From: Isoetes taiwanensis
Taxonomy: Eukaryota; Streptophyta; Lycopodiopsida; Isoetales; Isoetaceae
Direction of reading: 5' to 3'
Assembly (NCBI GenBank): GCA_021234155.1
Contig: JAJEKV010000034.1
Location: forward strand, 4,726,028 to 4,790,027
DNA length: 64,000 nt
The notes below the pieces were generated by a model. The model saw nothing but the letters and a program-made list of their open reading frames with translations, was not told where the DNA came from and did not search any database. The position numbers and the translations under genes are program-made. Positions 12,711 to 24,188 of this stretch are shown one piece after another (position 1 is the stretch's first letter; each line of letters starts with the position of its first letter).

Positions 12711-13268
12711 TTGCCCTCTTGCTGCCTGGCTTGGCAGATGGAGGAATCTATTAATCTGGAGGTTAGCTTGGACACATCTATAAATAAGAGTTGGGGCCCT
12801 CGATCGCCAAGTTACCGTAATGTTTCGAGAAGTACCGGGTTTGAATCGAGAGGCAAAGGTGCAATACCCTACCATTCAGGAAAGAAAGAGCCTTACCCAA
12901 AACAAGTGGTCGTGGAGTCCCCTCCGGTTGAAGAGGACTCTCAAGTGTTCTCGCTCCAAAGGAAAACATGGAGTACCCACGCCAGAGCTCCCGGACTATC
13001 GTTATGATTAGTTAGCCCACGTATGGAGGTGCCAAGTAGACGACTCGTGAAAAGTTCTGTGAGAAAGGTAGAATTGGAGAATCATAGGTTCGTGGTACAC
13101 CAAATTTATGGGAATTTTAGGCTCTCGATGTCCAAGGGGTCGGTTCCTCTGAACAAGGGGAACAAGAGTGAGTCCGTGAAGAGGAACTATGGGAAGATAG
13201 TGCGTACCATGTCTCCTAATCTCGATTTCAAGTATGCCCATAACTTGACCAAGAAAGTCAAAAACTAG
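12711..13268 (+). CDS. Possible exons of an unknown gene
   Basis: A purine/pyrimidine pattern like a 3' splice site ends in 'ctgcctggcttggcag' just before an ATG at 12729, which opens a frame to 13007. A second frame at 13023-13268 reads MEVPSRRLVKSSVRKVEL and ends in lysine-rich LTKKVKN. The overlapping frame at 12820-13011 is equally open, so the true frame of the first part is uncertain. The proteins are basic and low in hydrophobic residues, and I recognise no family. It could be a host gene, a captured fragment or a transposon accessory gene. Listed because of the coding-like composition in a window where most sequence lacks it. Confidence 0.3.
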
Positions 13269-14135
13269 TTAGAGTGTAGCAAAATTGGCGGATTCGGATG
13301 GGCAAAATGATTTCATCAATTTGGCATTTGGAGAAAGAAAATAGCGTGAGTAGACCCCCTTCTTTTTTATCTTTGGTTTGTCCCATCGAGAGGTATGAAA
13401 CGGGAGAGATGGATCTTTAGTTTGACATTGACATATCCAATTGTTGTGGAGAGTCCATTGCTTAAGTCCCAAGCGACAAATCGCAGGCAGTTAGAGTTCT
13501 TTATTTCCAGCAAGAGGCCTAGAAATTCCAAACAATTCCAAGTTCCCCACGGCCATCGGAGGTCTTTATTGGTAAAATTGTGCAAATTTGCTTCAATCTT
13601 AGTTCCTCAGTTGCCATTGTAATTTGCAAATCCTCTCGGAGACCTTGCCCATTAAATTTTGCTCACAAGAGATGCCACCATGTAATGGTTCACCCGATGT
13701 ATTCGATTGTTCCTAAATGGTAGCAAAGAGGTTAGGTGGGGCATATGACCAATTTGCAAAGATGCTCCCTATCACCATTTGGCAAGACTCATTGGAAAAT
13801 TCAGCATGCTCGATTACTACTACATTCTGTTAATGCCGAGGTTAAGATCTATTTCTAAAATTAAAATTCCCTTTGATGATAGTCTTTTTGCATTGTAGTG
13901 GCCATTGGAGCTGTGGTGTTGATGAATTGGCATACTGTAGACTGAAAAAGCCTTGCCCGTGCATTTTGCACTTTGATTCTTATGATCCTCGCATCGTAAG
14001 TTCGAGGTTTCATAACTTTGTGGAGTTATTTTAGTCTTTGTCATAGTTAGGGGAATTACTTTAAGCAATTAAGTTCTTATTTTAGGGTTTGAATCCAGAT
14101 TACATTTGCAAGTTCTTGAGTGACCTTTTCGTGAG

Positions 14136-14519
14136 ATGGAAGCACGAGGGATCAGCATTAATGCTCCTTGCATAGTCATGGATGCTCTCCAAATGGTATG
14201 TATATCATAAATTATGTGAAAAAAATGGCTCGAGGTTTGCAACAAAGGAGATCAGGTAAACCATAATTCTACAGTTTATAGATTACTTAAGAATTATCCA
14301 TGATTGGCCTGTCTACTCTTTTTTCAGATAGTCATTACCCGAGATTGGTTCCAGAAGGAAGAGGTAAGCAAAACCCGGGAGTGTTTCATGACGATGTTGC
14401 AGAAATTGAGTGAGTGCCTAGCCCAAGGGAAATCCACTTTTTACTTGCCTGAAGGTGACCATCAAATCTCTCGTCTAGTTATCCGTTTGATGCTGGATGG
14501 CCTCTGCAAAAAACTATAG
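14136..14519 (+). CDS. Possible two-exon end of an unknown gene
   Basis: An ATG at 14136 opens a 20-codon exon (MEARGISINAPCIVMDALQM) that ends at 14195 before GTATGT. A pyrimidine-rich stretch ending TTTTTTCAG at 14327 precedes a second open part, 14328-14519. Joined in phase it gives about 83 residues ending in LMLDGLCKKL and a TAG stop. The second exon starts IVITRDWFQKEEVSK and is mixed in charge with one CLAQGKSTFYLPEG loop. I recognise no family. The donor and acceptor are good and keep phase, but the product is short, so it may be the tail of the gene suggested at 12711-13268. Confidence 0.3.
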
Positions 14520-14710
14520 AACTTTGTGATCTGCAATCTGGATTCTTATGAATACATGTATATGATAAATGTTTTGTGAATGTATTATATGCACATATGA
14601 ATATATGGAGTGAACATTTTGTGAAATATCAAGAAATATTGGTCATACACTTTTTAAGTGGATCCCTCCTCTCGGATCCCGCGTCCGAAAAAAGGTATAT
14701 TATTCTCAGG

Positions 14711-14930
14711 TAGATTCTTTGTGATCCCCTCCCCTGGGATCACATATAAGGTCAGTAGAGGATCCCATCCTCCAGAAAAAAGGCATATTTCATATAGATT
14801 CTTTGTGATCCCCTCTTCTAGGATCACATATTAGGTCAGTAAAGGATTCTATCCTCTGGGATCTCCTCATCCAAAAAGGCATATTCTGTGTAGATTCCTT
14901 GTGGTCCCCTCCTTCACAATCACAAGATAA
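14711..14930 (+). repeat. Tandem repeat with internal GTGATCC hairpins
   Basis: Units starting 'tagatt.ctttgtg' begin at 14711, 14795 and 14891. Each holds the inverted pair GTGATCCCCT...GGGATCAC (decayed in the third) and 'aaaaaggcatatt'. A related GGATCC-rich lead-in occupies 14658-14700. The units are 84 and 96 bp apart. Confidence 0.8.
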
Positions 14931-15259
14931 TTATTGGGGAACCCCATGTAATCGAACTTCAATGGTATGATTTTCTAATTGAGTTGGTCTAGCTTTATTT
15001 TTCAATGGTGCCAACTTACCTTTGGAAAAAACTTATCAATGCTCAATTCCTCGCTTCAAGAAGTTTTTTTTTTCCTCAATGGTCTCCCAAGCTTGCCTTT
15101 ACAACAGCTCCATTTAATTATCAACGGTTCCAACATTAAAATTAGTATAATGGCCTATTGGCCCCGAAACTCATGCTTAATTATCAATGGCTCTGAACTT
15201 CAATTTGAATCAACTTGACCGTTGCTGACATGGTAACTATGGCCTGGGCGCTTTCCAAC
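14931..15259. other. Spacer before the MULE, nothing recognised
   Basis: AT-rich sequence with recurring short phrases 'tcaatggt' (near 14959, 15005, 15077 and 15185). No coding content was identified. A terminal inverted repeat of the MULE would be expected near here but was not recognised. Confidence 0.4.
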
Positions 15260-16286
15260 AGCTATATCACAGCACGAAAATGGGTTGTTGCCACAACATG
15301 TGATCGAGGACTCCGCAAAGGTTTGGACACCACCCCTCTAGCACATTCCTCATCATGACTTTCTTTTGCAACCTGCGTGAAGCATACATTTTCACGAAAT
15401 AGGGTTTGAGGTTATTGCCTTCCCACATGAACTCCATAGCCAATAATAACCTCTTCAAAGCCTTGGCTCGGATAATGCATTCCTTAAACTCAGCTAGAAT
15501 TGCTCTGTCTGTTGGCCTATTCACACCATTCTGGAGAGGCCAGAGGGTCTCTAAACTTGAGGCTCCCTAATATTTTGAGCCCCTCGTATGGCACACTCTA
15601 TGATCTGTTCTTGGGAGGTGTTCACTACAAACCCGTGTTCCTTCAATGACCTGTTCACAATAGGAAAGCGTAAGGATTATGAGACAAACATGTGCAATAG
15701 GAATGCAATAGTATTGTGAATAAACATTACCTAATATATGTCTCCACATTGTTTATGAGAATATAGAGCATCCAATCAATTCTCCTGCCTCTAAGTGCAC
15801 GCTTACAAATGCCTAGACGCATCTTAAGAGCACCATGCCAGGCCTCTATGGCAGCCTTGGTCTTCTGGTTAGAATGTGGGTACATTCTTGTAGACAAAAC
15901 CCACTGACAAATATTCTTAGTCCACTCCTTACTCTTATAAATAGCCAACTTTGGATATTGAAGGTTCCTCTAGTTTCTTGATGGTCTCTTTTCTGACCGC
16001 TTCGCTATACTCCTCACTATACATATTGTCTCCTCCTTGACCCTCTGTCGTACATAATGTACCCAAGTTCTTTAAACATCTCATTCCTAGCCATCTTGTT
16101 TCTTACATTCTTACAAAGCCATTTAATCCATGCTTTTCTCAGGTGCCAAATGCAAATTTGGACAAGCACGTCTGGGAAAACCTATACAAACATACAAGGT
16201 TAGAGCACATGCACGTCGAAAGAAGGTGGAAGGGAGAGTAACTTACATTCTTCTCGGCCTTTATTTTTGCTTGGGCATCATTGGTA
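15260..16286 (-). pseudogene. MULE transposase, 3' part
   Basis: Reading the minus strand from 16286, TNDAQAKIKAEK is followed by a likely intron. Then comes VQICIWHLRKAWIKWL near 16160, the segment in which MULE transposases keep a C...H pair near the catalytic core. Further down are RNKMARNEMFKELGYIMYDRG, MYSEEYSEAV and, at 15727-15948, VLSTRMYPHSNQKTKAAIEAWHG. The last part (15267-15524) holds MEFMWEGNNLKPYFVKMYA. Several frame changes break it (for example near 16045 and 15960), so it is inactive. I did not see a complete SWIM zinc finger, which normally lies near the C-terminus. Confidence 0.7.
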
Positions 16287-16293
16287 ATGAATG
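16287..16293. repeat. LINE target duplication, copy 1 (ATGAATG)
   Basis: ATGAATG lies directly beside the (AATAG)-type tail of the LINE, where MULE sequence resumes. The same seven bases flank the other end of the LINE at 24628-24634. Confidence 0.85.
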
Positions 16294-16599
16294 AAATAAG
16301 AATAGAAAAGAATAGAATAGATATTTTATCGTCCCACGGAGACCAATTGGCCTATGGGACCCAAACAAAAAGAGAGCAGCAAGCGTATTACTGCCAGGGT
16401 TTAAAAACCCCCACCCCAAAGGGTTTTCGAGGGAAAAACCTTAGCAGTAAATGCTGGTACATTGTACAATTGTATAGGACAATTCAATATTGTCCTAGAG
16501 GACACAACTGAGTCCGTGCATCTATAACCTCCTGGAGGTATGACCCCAACAAGTTCAAGGGCGCCATATTCAATAACTTCGTGCAATGGCTGGCTGTCA

Positions 16600-18459
16600 C
16601 TAAACCTTAGAACATACCTTTCGGATATGGGCAAAAGGGGCAGACTGTAGGGCATGACATTCATCTTCAATGGCGCCCTGGTGGCAACACTGATAAAGCC
16701 TCTCCTCCCGTGTTTCCCGAGTCCAACACCCTGTCTCAATGCGGAGACGATGTGCACCCGTACGAATGAAAGCTATAAGTCTGCGCTTCTTCATGGGCAA
16801 ATGGGTGTACAAGTATTGGTGTGGGCCTCTCGTGAGCCTAGGATTGACTTGCTGCTGATAGTATGCCGACTTAGCATGTGTCGAACATCTGCATCCTAGA
16901 GCTTGAGAAGGAAAGTAGCATCTAGGTACGACTTTAGTGCATTGTGATCCTTCTTTGTCCGTACACATGCGCATCCGTTTACTGTACACCCCAAAGTGAG
17001 AAGTTCTCTTGGCGTGCTTGTCCTTCCAACAGGGCTTTGAGGCGTTGGGGGCCCATTGCTATGGCCAAAGCAAGGTTGGGTAAACGTGTATCACCCATAG
17101 CAATTACCTTACGGAAGTAAATAATATCGTTGAAGGGGTAGAAAACATGTCTCCCGGAGTAGGATCCGGTATGGAACCGTGGACTTTACTCCAAGGGCTC
17201 GTGTCAAAGGCTCTGCACCGCCGAGATACCGGACCTCACACTTACGCTCCCATACAGGGGAGGGGGCTCGACCAAGCCCTAAACAAGTGTGTGACTGATG
17301 GCCCCATGCATACAAATCGCCTTGTGGCTTTTGCATGGCATATAATGTTTTCCAACCCGCCGGTGACCCGCAACCCGATGGCGGTATCGATTGGATGGTA
17401 GTAGAGAACTTCGATCCCCAAGTACTTGTAGGTCGAGCCACCTCTACATCTTGTCCCTAGTAAGTGAATGAGGGAAGCCTTGGCGGCGGGATGAAAACTA
17501 GCGACACCCTAGTTTTGGCCAAGTTAATCCGCATGCTAGTGAATCAACAAAAAGTGTCAAGAGCATCCAGTGGCGTTGCATGTCCTCCTCCTGAGTATAG
17601 GCTAGGAGGTTGACATCACGGCATATATGAGTTCCCTGGATTGTGTGAGGCATGAGATGGGGCGCCCGCACCTCAGGTACTAAAAAGCCAATCTTCCAAA
17701 TTGGTCAATGTATAGGCCAAAGAGTGTGGGAGAGGGGGCAACCCCGACATACTCAATGCTCGCGATTACGGCTGTCGATGATGTGATATGGCACGAGCAT
17801 GCCTCATTATAACTTGTATATTGCGTTCGCGACGTAAAGGGGTTCCCCAGTACCGCCAGTATTCCGTCCCATAACTTGTCCCGGCAGCCTTCAGTTAAAA
17901 GCTTTTCGCGAAATCCATGAAACAACAATACGGGTTTTGTCGGCGATTCCTGCTATCCTCAATCGGTGTCTTGTGAATGAAGATATGATCAATGGTGGAA
18001 TGCACGGGCGGAAAGCTCGCTTGTGTGAGCTTCGCACATCGCCTCTTACGCCCATATTGTCAGTCGCTGCTCAAGAATGCCAGCCAACAATTTTGCAAAG
18101 AGAGAGCTGGCCATAATAGTGCGATAGTTGGCTGGGCATTGAGGGTTCCCTGTGTTGTATATGGGCACAACTGTACTAGTGATCCACTGCGAAGGGAAGC
18201 CTTCTTGAAATGCTTTATTGAATAGTGTCGTGAGGACAAGTACCAGTGAAGGTCCAACCCATTTCAGAAGTTTTGCCTGCATGCCATCTAAATCTGCTGC
18301 CTTCCCATTAGCTAAGCATTGCAGGCCTATGATGACATCCCCCTCTGTGATGACCAGAGCCAGGCCCATCTGTGGAGGTATGCTTGGTGCGACACCCGAG
18401 GTGATCGTAAAGCTGTTGTAAGTACTTTGTACCCATTGCTCCGAGGTGATATTCCCTGT
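16600..18459 (-). pseudogene. LINE ORF2, RT to C-terminal part
   Basis: From 18459 downward the minus strand gives GNITSEQWVQ, then ANGKAADLDGMQAKLLKWVG, then QCPANYRTIM, the NYRPI-type motif of non-LTR RT. After 18046 frames shift. LFGLYIDQFGRLAF is visible at 17690-17740. Near 17600-17660 NLLAYTQEEDMQRH stands where LAYADDVVLL should be, so the catalytic YADD box is deleted. The C-terminal portion at 16600-16989 reads KKRRLIAFIRTGAHRLRIETG and GAIEDECHAL, the usual LINE end with a zinc-binding motif. Many breaks; inactive. Confidence 0.8.
18457..18459. repeat. CACTA target duplication, copy 1 (TGT)
   Basis: TGT precedes CACAAGG at the left end; the matching TGT is at 24205-24207. On its own a 3-bp match is weak. 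It gains weight because removing the element and one copy restores the LINE frame exactly. Confidence 0.75.
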
Positions 18460-18475
18460 CACAAGGCACCCAAAA
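18460..18475 (+). repeat. Left terminal inverted repeat of the CACTA-like element
   Basis: CACAAGGCACCCAAAA pairs with the complement of 24189-24204, with one mismatch at base seven. Confidence 0.75.
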
Positions 18476-18909
18476 TTAAAAATGTACATGGTTTTTTCCT
18501 TGGTTATGACTAGAAAACCATTCTATAAAGCCAATGGGTGTTTGTGGGTTTATATCATTAAAAACCATATGTGGCTAAACTAATGGGTTCTCTTGTTAGG
18601 TTTGTTAGGGTGGTATTATGGCATGGTAATCGCAGATGGCCTTTTTGTAGAGTTTGTCAAAATGGTATTACATATTGGTAAATGAATGTGGTATACTTAT
18701 AGTGTTTAAGTGTACGATTTGTCCATGTGGTATAACATTATGGTTGTGGATGTGGCTTAATGTAGTGCTCGTTTGGGGTGATTTTATAATGTGGTTGGCA
18801 ATTGTAGTAAACTAGCATGGCTAAATGTCATGGTAAAGCACATGTGTGTTTGTTCTATATGAGCACAGTTTTGTTATGCATTAGCTATATGGTTCTCATT
18901 TATAAACCA

Positions 18910-19071
18910 GTAATGGTATGTTATTTGAAGCATTTCAAGTTTTTAAGTATAAGACTATTAAGGACTGTGGATGGTTTCTTATGCGTACAAGTAATGGTCT
19001 GTTGTTTGAAGCATTTCAAGTATAGAAGACTAAAACTATTAAGGACCGTGTATGGTTTCTTATGTATAGTA
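18910..19071 (+). repeat. 81-bp tandem duplication in the subterminal region
   Basis: Two copies begin 'gtaatggt.tgtt.tttgaagcatttcaagt', at 18910 and 18991. Both end in 'atggtttcttatg'. The frame spanning them is open (18817-19125), but its protein is just the duplication read as hydrophobic residues, so I do not call a gene. Confidence 0.8.
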
Positions 19072-19129
19072 GTACTTTTCACTGCTAATTCATTGTATCT
19101 GTTTTCCTCAATAGCAACAAAATAATAGG

Positions 19130-20246
19130 GAGCAAGGGGATTTGAACCCCAACCATTTCCAAAACTCATAAACAATGTTACATTTATTTCCAGATATATG
19201 GAGAAAACTAATTTAGATCTAACATCTACAAAGAAAGCAAAAGGTAAACATCCGGTATAGGAGGAAAGTGACGACCTTGCAATACTCAATGTCTTGACCT
19301 CTTGCATGTGAGAGAAAGAAATAAAGCATGTGAGAATGTAATGACCTTTAAAGTTTCCAAAAAGGCCCTCTAGCATGCAAGTATTGATCAAAATTAAGTT
19401 CTATATTTAAACAATTTACTGAGTTTATAATTGAGTTTATAATTCTAGCAATGCAGACGTGACCTTTATATCCTTCTTAATCGAAGATGGACGCCATAGC
19501 CAGAACTTGATTCTCTGTTAAAAATAAGGGAAAAAATATCTGTCAAAGCAAAGGAATGGAAAAGGCAAAATGGCAAAATGCTAAGAAATATTGGAATGCT
19601 CACGAGGAATAACACTCCCTAAGGAGTTCCAAAAGGCACACATAAAACAAACCTTCTCGGGCGGAAATGCCTCAAGACAAACAAATCGCTATAGCCATTT
19701 GGATTCAATGTTGGCTCCTATGCAATGATGAGAAAAGGGGCAAGTCGACCATGGCCGGATACTAGATTTTGAAAACTGAAAGAACCTTTGATAAACTAGT
19801 AGCCTTGGCAAGAGATCATTTGGAATGGCTTCCTAGGAAATTAACCTCAGATTTGGGAAGAAGTGGATGGATGTAATAAACCAAATAGAGTTTTAAAGAA
19901 CATGCTTTTTCATTTGAACTATTCATTTTGGCATATCAATATTTTTTTAACTTAAATGGTTGAAAGATCCTAAAAATTGTTAAATGATGTGGTCTCAGCT
20001 TAAGTAAATACCCATAACATGTTAACCTTGCTAGGCATATTAGGCCTCGGTAGGTCTAAAATGTTTTCTTCAAGCCTCGTTAGGCCTTTTCAGACCTTTT
20101 CAGAATCGATTAGACATCCAAGAGTCTTATTCTTGATACAATCATAGATTAGAAAATACCTTCAACCTATGAATTGGAGGAAAATGTTTTCAGAGCGATT
20201 GAAAATTTCTCAATAGTCTTAGCATTTATTGAAGATTTGGCCTCTT
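19130..20246. other. CACTA interior, nothing recognised
   Basis: No transposase domain is visible on either strand. A tRNA T-arm-like phrase 'ggggatttgaacccc' at 19137-19151 is the only notable motif, and no matching A box was found. Confidence 0.4.
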
Positions 20247-20470
20247 AAATAGAATTGAATCGAACTGTATTGACTTTTATCATCCATGAAGACCAAATGG
20301 CCTGTGGAACCCAAACAAAGGACAACAGGCTTATTGCTGTCCAAGATTAAAAACCCTTGTCTGGAAAGGTTTTCGAGGGAAAAACCTTAGCAGTAACAGG
20401 CTTGCTGACCAACTATACATTGTAGATGATTGCGTGATGATCATATCCCCAACAAGAATCCAAATGAAGC
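20247..20470 (-). mobile_element. LINE 3' fragment inside the CACTA-like element
   Basis: The block 'tttatcatccatgaagaccaaatggcc' to 'ggttttcgagggaaaaaccttagcagtaa' matches the 3' end of the LINE at 16325-16455. It has an AATTGAATCG-type tail to its left. It is only about 200 bp long, a severely 5'-truncated copy in the same orientation. Confidence 0.75.
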
Positions 20471-20995
20471 TATCTATATTTGGCATGCTCCTATATTGAT
20501 ATCAACATTAGAAAGCATCTAAAGATAATTCTAAATATGAAATTGGATGGATTGTATCTTGGAACCAAACTTGGCAAAGTGTATAAATGCACTAACCTTT
20601 AGCTTATTATCTGCAGGTGTAAATGGATCAACAAGGAAAGAATCCGAGCTAGGGAACATATGCATCAAAAGAAAAAGTACTCGGATATTATATTTGATAT
20701 TTTCTAATGCATCAAGTATATGCATTAGGTTACACATAATTACATTAAAAAAGTAGTTGATTCTAATGTCTAAGTAATAAATGATCTTATATTCGTAAGT
20801 AGCAACTATAGTTTCAGAACCCTGATAGAAGATATTGGCTTTCTAAAGGTGCAAAACAATTTACAAGAGACCAAACAATGACAAATTACAAAAGATACCT
20901 TTTGTGCTTTTTTCATGATATTTGAATAAGTTCGAGGTGCTTCAAAAACACAAAAAATACAAAAGACCATATCTATAGTGGTTTGGTGGTTTGGT

Positions 20996-21270
20996 GGTTT
21001 GGGTGCATATTCACACGGGGGGTTACTTCGGGCAACGAGAGCTGTCGGATGGGCATATTTGCCCTTTATTCCAAGATCTGGACCGTACATAGAGATCCTC
21101 GTTTGTGGGGTATGCATGTACAAGTTTTTGTATACTGTATATTAAAGTTTGTAAAATACTATAAGGTTTGAGAGAATGTACTTAATGGTGTCAATTTTGT
21201 ACATGTATTGTAAATTTTTTGAGGCTCTCACTGCCCTACGTAACCCCCCGTGTGAATATGCACCCAAACC
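20996..21270. mobile_element. Inverted-repeat element (MITE-like), 275 bp
   Basis: The left end GGTTTGGGTGCATATTCACA continues CGGGGGGTTAC. The right end is its exact complement (21240-21270), and similarity continues further inward with changes ('gggcaacgagagctgtc' against 'gggcagtgagagcctc'). Terminal repeats are therefore about 31 bp perfect and longer imperfect. No coding content. The target duplication is unclear because the left flank is itself a GGTTT repeat. Confidence 0.8.
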
Positions 21271-22670
21271 AAAGGGGGTTTAAGGGGGATTTTAATTTAA
21301 ATGTGTCAAATGCAATGGTTTGTGTTAATAATGTTAGTTGTGTGTTAATGGTTTGTGTTAACTAAAATTTTTTTTGGCCCCTTCGGGGCCTTCAAGATGG
21401 TGTAGGGGTGTAGATATAGACATTACCTAATACTCTAATGATGGATGGTATATCATAGCCTGATAAATCTAACAAACTAGAGGTGCTCAAATTATGGAAA
21501 CGAAAACATTGCATAGAATTAGACATATGTAATATTATACCAATACCAATATTAATACATGAGGTAGCCACTCAGGAACCAAGCATGGTTCAGTTCTTTC
21601 CATTTCCACAACAGACCATGATATGTGTACAAGGCACCCACTTAACGCTGCCTTCTCTTGCAAGATAACTCAAAAGATGAAGAAAGCGGTTGTCAATTAA
21701 CCATAAGAATTGGAAATCCTAAGGCATCTTCACCCCCTTCCTTTTCACCCCATTACTTGGCATGCAAGCCATTGCCCATGCTACGCTTAGAGAAGCTTGA
21801 AACAAAAGGGGAAACCCAAAGATGTTTGAGTCTTCAAAGCCAAAACCCATGAGCAGCCAGAAAAGATGGATGGCAATCACCAAAACTTCCTAAGATGAGA
21901 GAACCTGAAGCCATGCCTCCAAGTCTATAGAAGCATGGTCAATGCATTTTTCGCCACATCTGCCTGTGGATAGTTCTCTCGTACCAAATAGACCCCACCG
22001 ATGACAAAACAATGACACAACTTTTCAAAACAATGTTTTTTCATCAACAATGACATGGCTTACACCACTCAAGATTGGATCTCCTAAAAGCCGCCTCAAC
22101 AAAATCCCCATCATAGAGAAAAGCAAATCAGTATTTCTTCCTTTCATTCCTTCTAAACGCGTTTTGATAACCCATCCGCAAGTAATCAATCTTAGACGTA
22201 ACACAGCAAAAGATGTTTATGAACATAAAAAAAAAAAACTCGAATCTCCTATAAGCTCACCTCTTTACTGCAGCTACCTTTAAAACGAAAATGACCGATA
22301 TCTTTGGGGTCGGTACGATTATTAATTATCGTAAATGTGTGGCTCGAGAGCTCTCACAAAGCAACAAGATGGTATGGCAAATTGCATGCAAAGAAAAATC
22401 TCTTCGTTTATCAATGATAAGAATGACAAGAAATGGAAATATGGCCTACCTCCGTGTGAAAAGCGAAGAGGCTAAACGATTCTTTTGAATTACGTGGGCA
22501 GCTCGAACACCTATAAGCGGTCGTTTGTTGTTGTGAATGGAGCAATAAATTAATTAATCTTGTTTCAATGGGGTTGTTAGCCCGGGCCTGAAATCGGCCG
22601 AGATAACCTCCTCCTCTTTTTAGAAACTTCTACCCTCAAGAGAACTCCGTCCACCAAGGCAGCCAACAAT

Positions 22671-23470
22671 CTAGCTAGCTTGATCGGTGATCGAGGAGAA
22701 ACAAGTAGATTCTTTATCCAGAGCAAAAAGCCAAACAAGAAATGGCCAAATCAGGAGTCTAAGGCCTGCAAGAGCAATTGTTAAAACACCACCAATTTGA
22801 GCCACGGAAAGCATAATTCTTTGCCAGATTTTGATGTAGGTAACCAGATCACAGTAGCGGGGGTTGCAAGCCTCCAAATAATCGGTATAATTCGGTCATA
22901 GAGATCTAAGACTAAATGCTTGGCATTTGATAATAGTTTTTCACCAAGTCGTGACCAAAGGGTCGAATCAGGTAGAGATATGACGAAAAGTTTGGAAAAT
23001 GAAATTTGGTCAAAAGGGAAACTAAAAAGGATTAAGAAGCTAAAAAGGAAGGGGTTACCTTGAACGACGGAAATAAGCATCTTCGAAATCTTCACCGGAA
23101 CCACAAGATCTTTGAGACAGAGATTTGGGGGTTCTCTCTCCAAAACATGGCTTTGCAAGCATGGACCGAGTTTGCATCCCAAATGTGTTGCAAAATGAAT
23201 CCATCACATCCTCATTTATCAGAACCGACATTTGCTTCCCCGAATCTGTCCTGCTCAGCATATAAAATGAGATATGATTTGATAAAACCAGAGCAATTGC
23301 TAGCACTAAAAATGCTAAGAAAGAAGGATAGAACAAACGAAAACGAAGATCTCGAATTCAGAGAAAGAAAAATGGACTGTAGAACCCTAAAGCATGCCCT
23401 CTTTTCCATAAACCCTAAAATGAGAGAGCTCGATGCTTGCATGTGTTTTCTGGGGACTAAAAAATAGATG
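22671..23470 (-). CDS. Possible captured host gene fragment in the CACTA-like element
   Basis: On the minus strand a frame starting MFYPSFLAFLVLAIALVLSN at 23336 looks like a signal peptide or membrane anchor. It goes on hydrophilic through SFCNTFGMQTRSMLAK to EDAYFRRS and ends at a good donor, AG|GTAACC, near 23062. Upstream lies a pyrimidine-rich leader-like stretch. Below the donor, 22671-22877 holds another hydrophobic frame (GGVLTIALAGLRLLIWPFLV). I recognise no family. Host fragments carried by CACTA elements are well known in plants, which is the inference here; coding status is unproven. Confidence 0.3.
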
Positions 23471-23599
23471 GTTTTTTCATGGAGAAATATTCAAAGCTAA
23501 ACCATTGCAAAATCATAGATAATATGGCATTCGAAAATGAGAATACAGTGTGCGCTCTAGATATACTGATTAGTATGTCTCGCACAATACACCCATCAA

Positions 23600-24188
23600 A
23601 TCATATGAAAACCATAGCAAAAACTGTATAAAAATACAAAAAAAAACCCCTGTTATAATGCTACATATTTGTTTTTGGAGGCCTTATGAGTAATCACTAT
23701 AGATAGCCAAGTCCTCTTAGGCGAACATCTATGATTAATTACCATGACAATCAACTTGGTATTGAAATTATGATATAAACTACAACCATCATGATAATAA
23801 AAAACTAGCATGAATAACCACCATGGCATTTAAGTTGGTATAAAAAAGCACGCCATAAAGTACTTCAACTTTGTGACAGTAGAAAACCAACATAAACAAC
23901 CATTGCCACATTAAAGTTGTGTTGAAAAACCATGTTACACAACTCTGTCAATTTAATAAACCATGCGACATTAGAAAACCAACATGAATGACCACTGTTG
24001 GTGCTAGAAACTATGTAATAAAACAATATCGGTTTTAATAAACCATGCTATAATAAAAAAGCAACATGAATAACCACGCTCTAGTTATGAAAACCACTAT
24101 GTTATGTGGTTTTCATTAGGAATGAAAATTTTGACATAAAAAACCACATCTATAGTGGTTTTCTAGTGATTTATTATAGTGGTTAAAT
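23600..24188. repeat. Right subterminal repeats of the CACTA-like element
   Basis: The phrases AAACCA, AACCAC and AACATGAA recur about a dozen times in both direct and inverted form, for example 'gaaaaccaacatgaatgacc', 'ataaaccatgc' and 'gaaaaccactatg'. The left end (18480-19080) has the same words in the opposite sense (GGTTT, ATGGTTTCTTATG). Such arrays are the transposase-binding regions of CACTA elements. Confidence 0.65.

Noticed and set aside
18817-19125. 102-codon hydrophobic ORF that could be a membrane protein
   Set aside because: It is produced by an 81-bp tandem duplication in the subterminal part of the CACTA-like element.
19130-19155. B-box-like 'ggggatttgaacccc' on the minus strand
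   Set aside because: No A box at a suitable distance; a single motif is not enough for a SINE or tRNA call.
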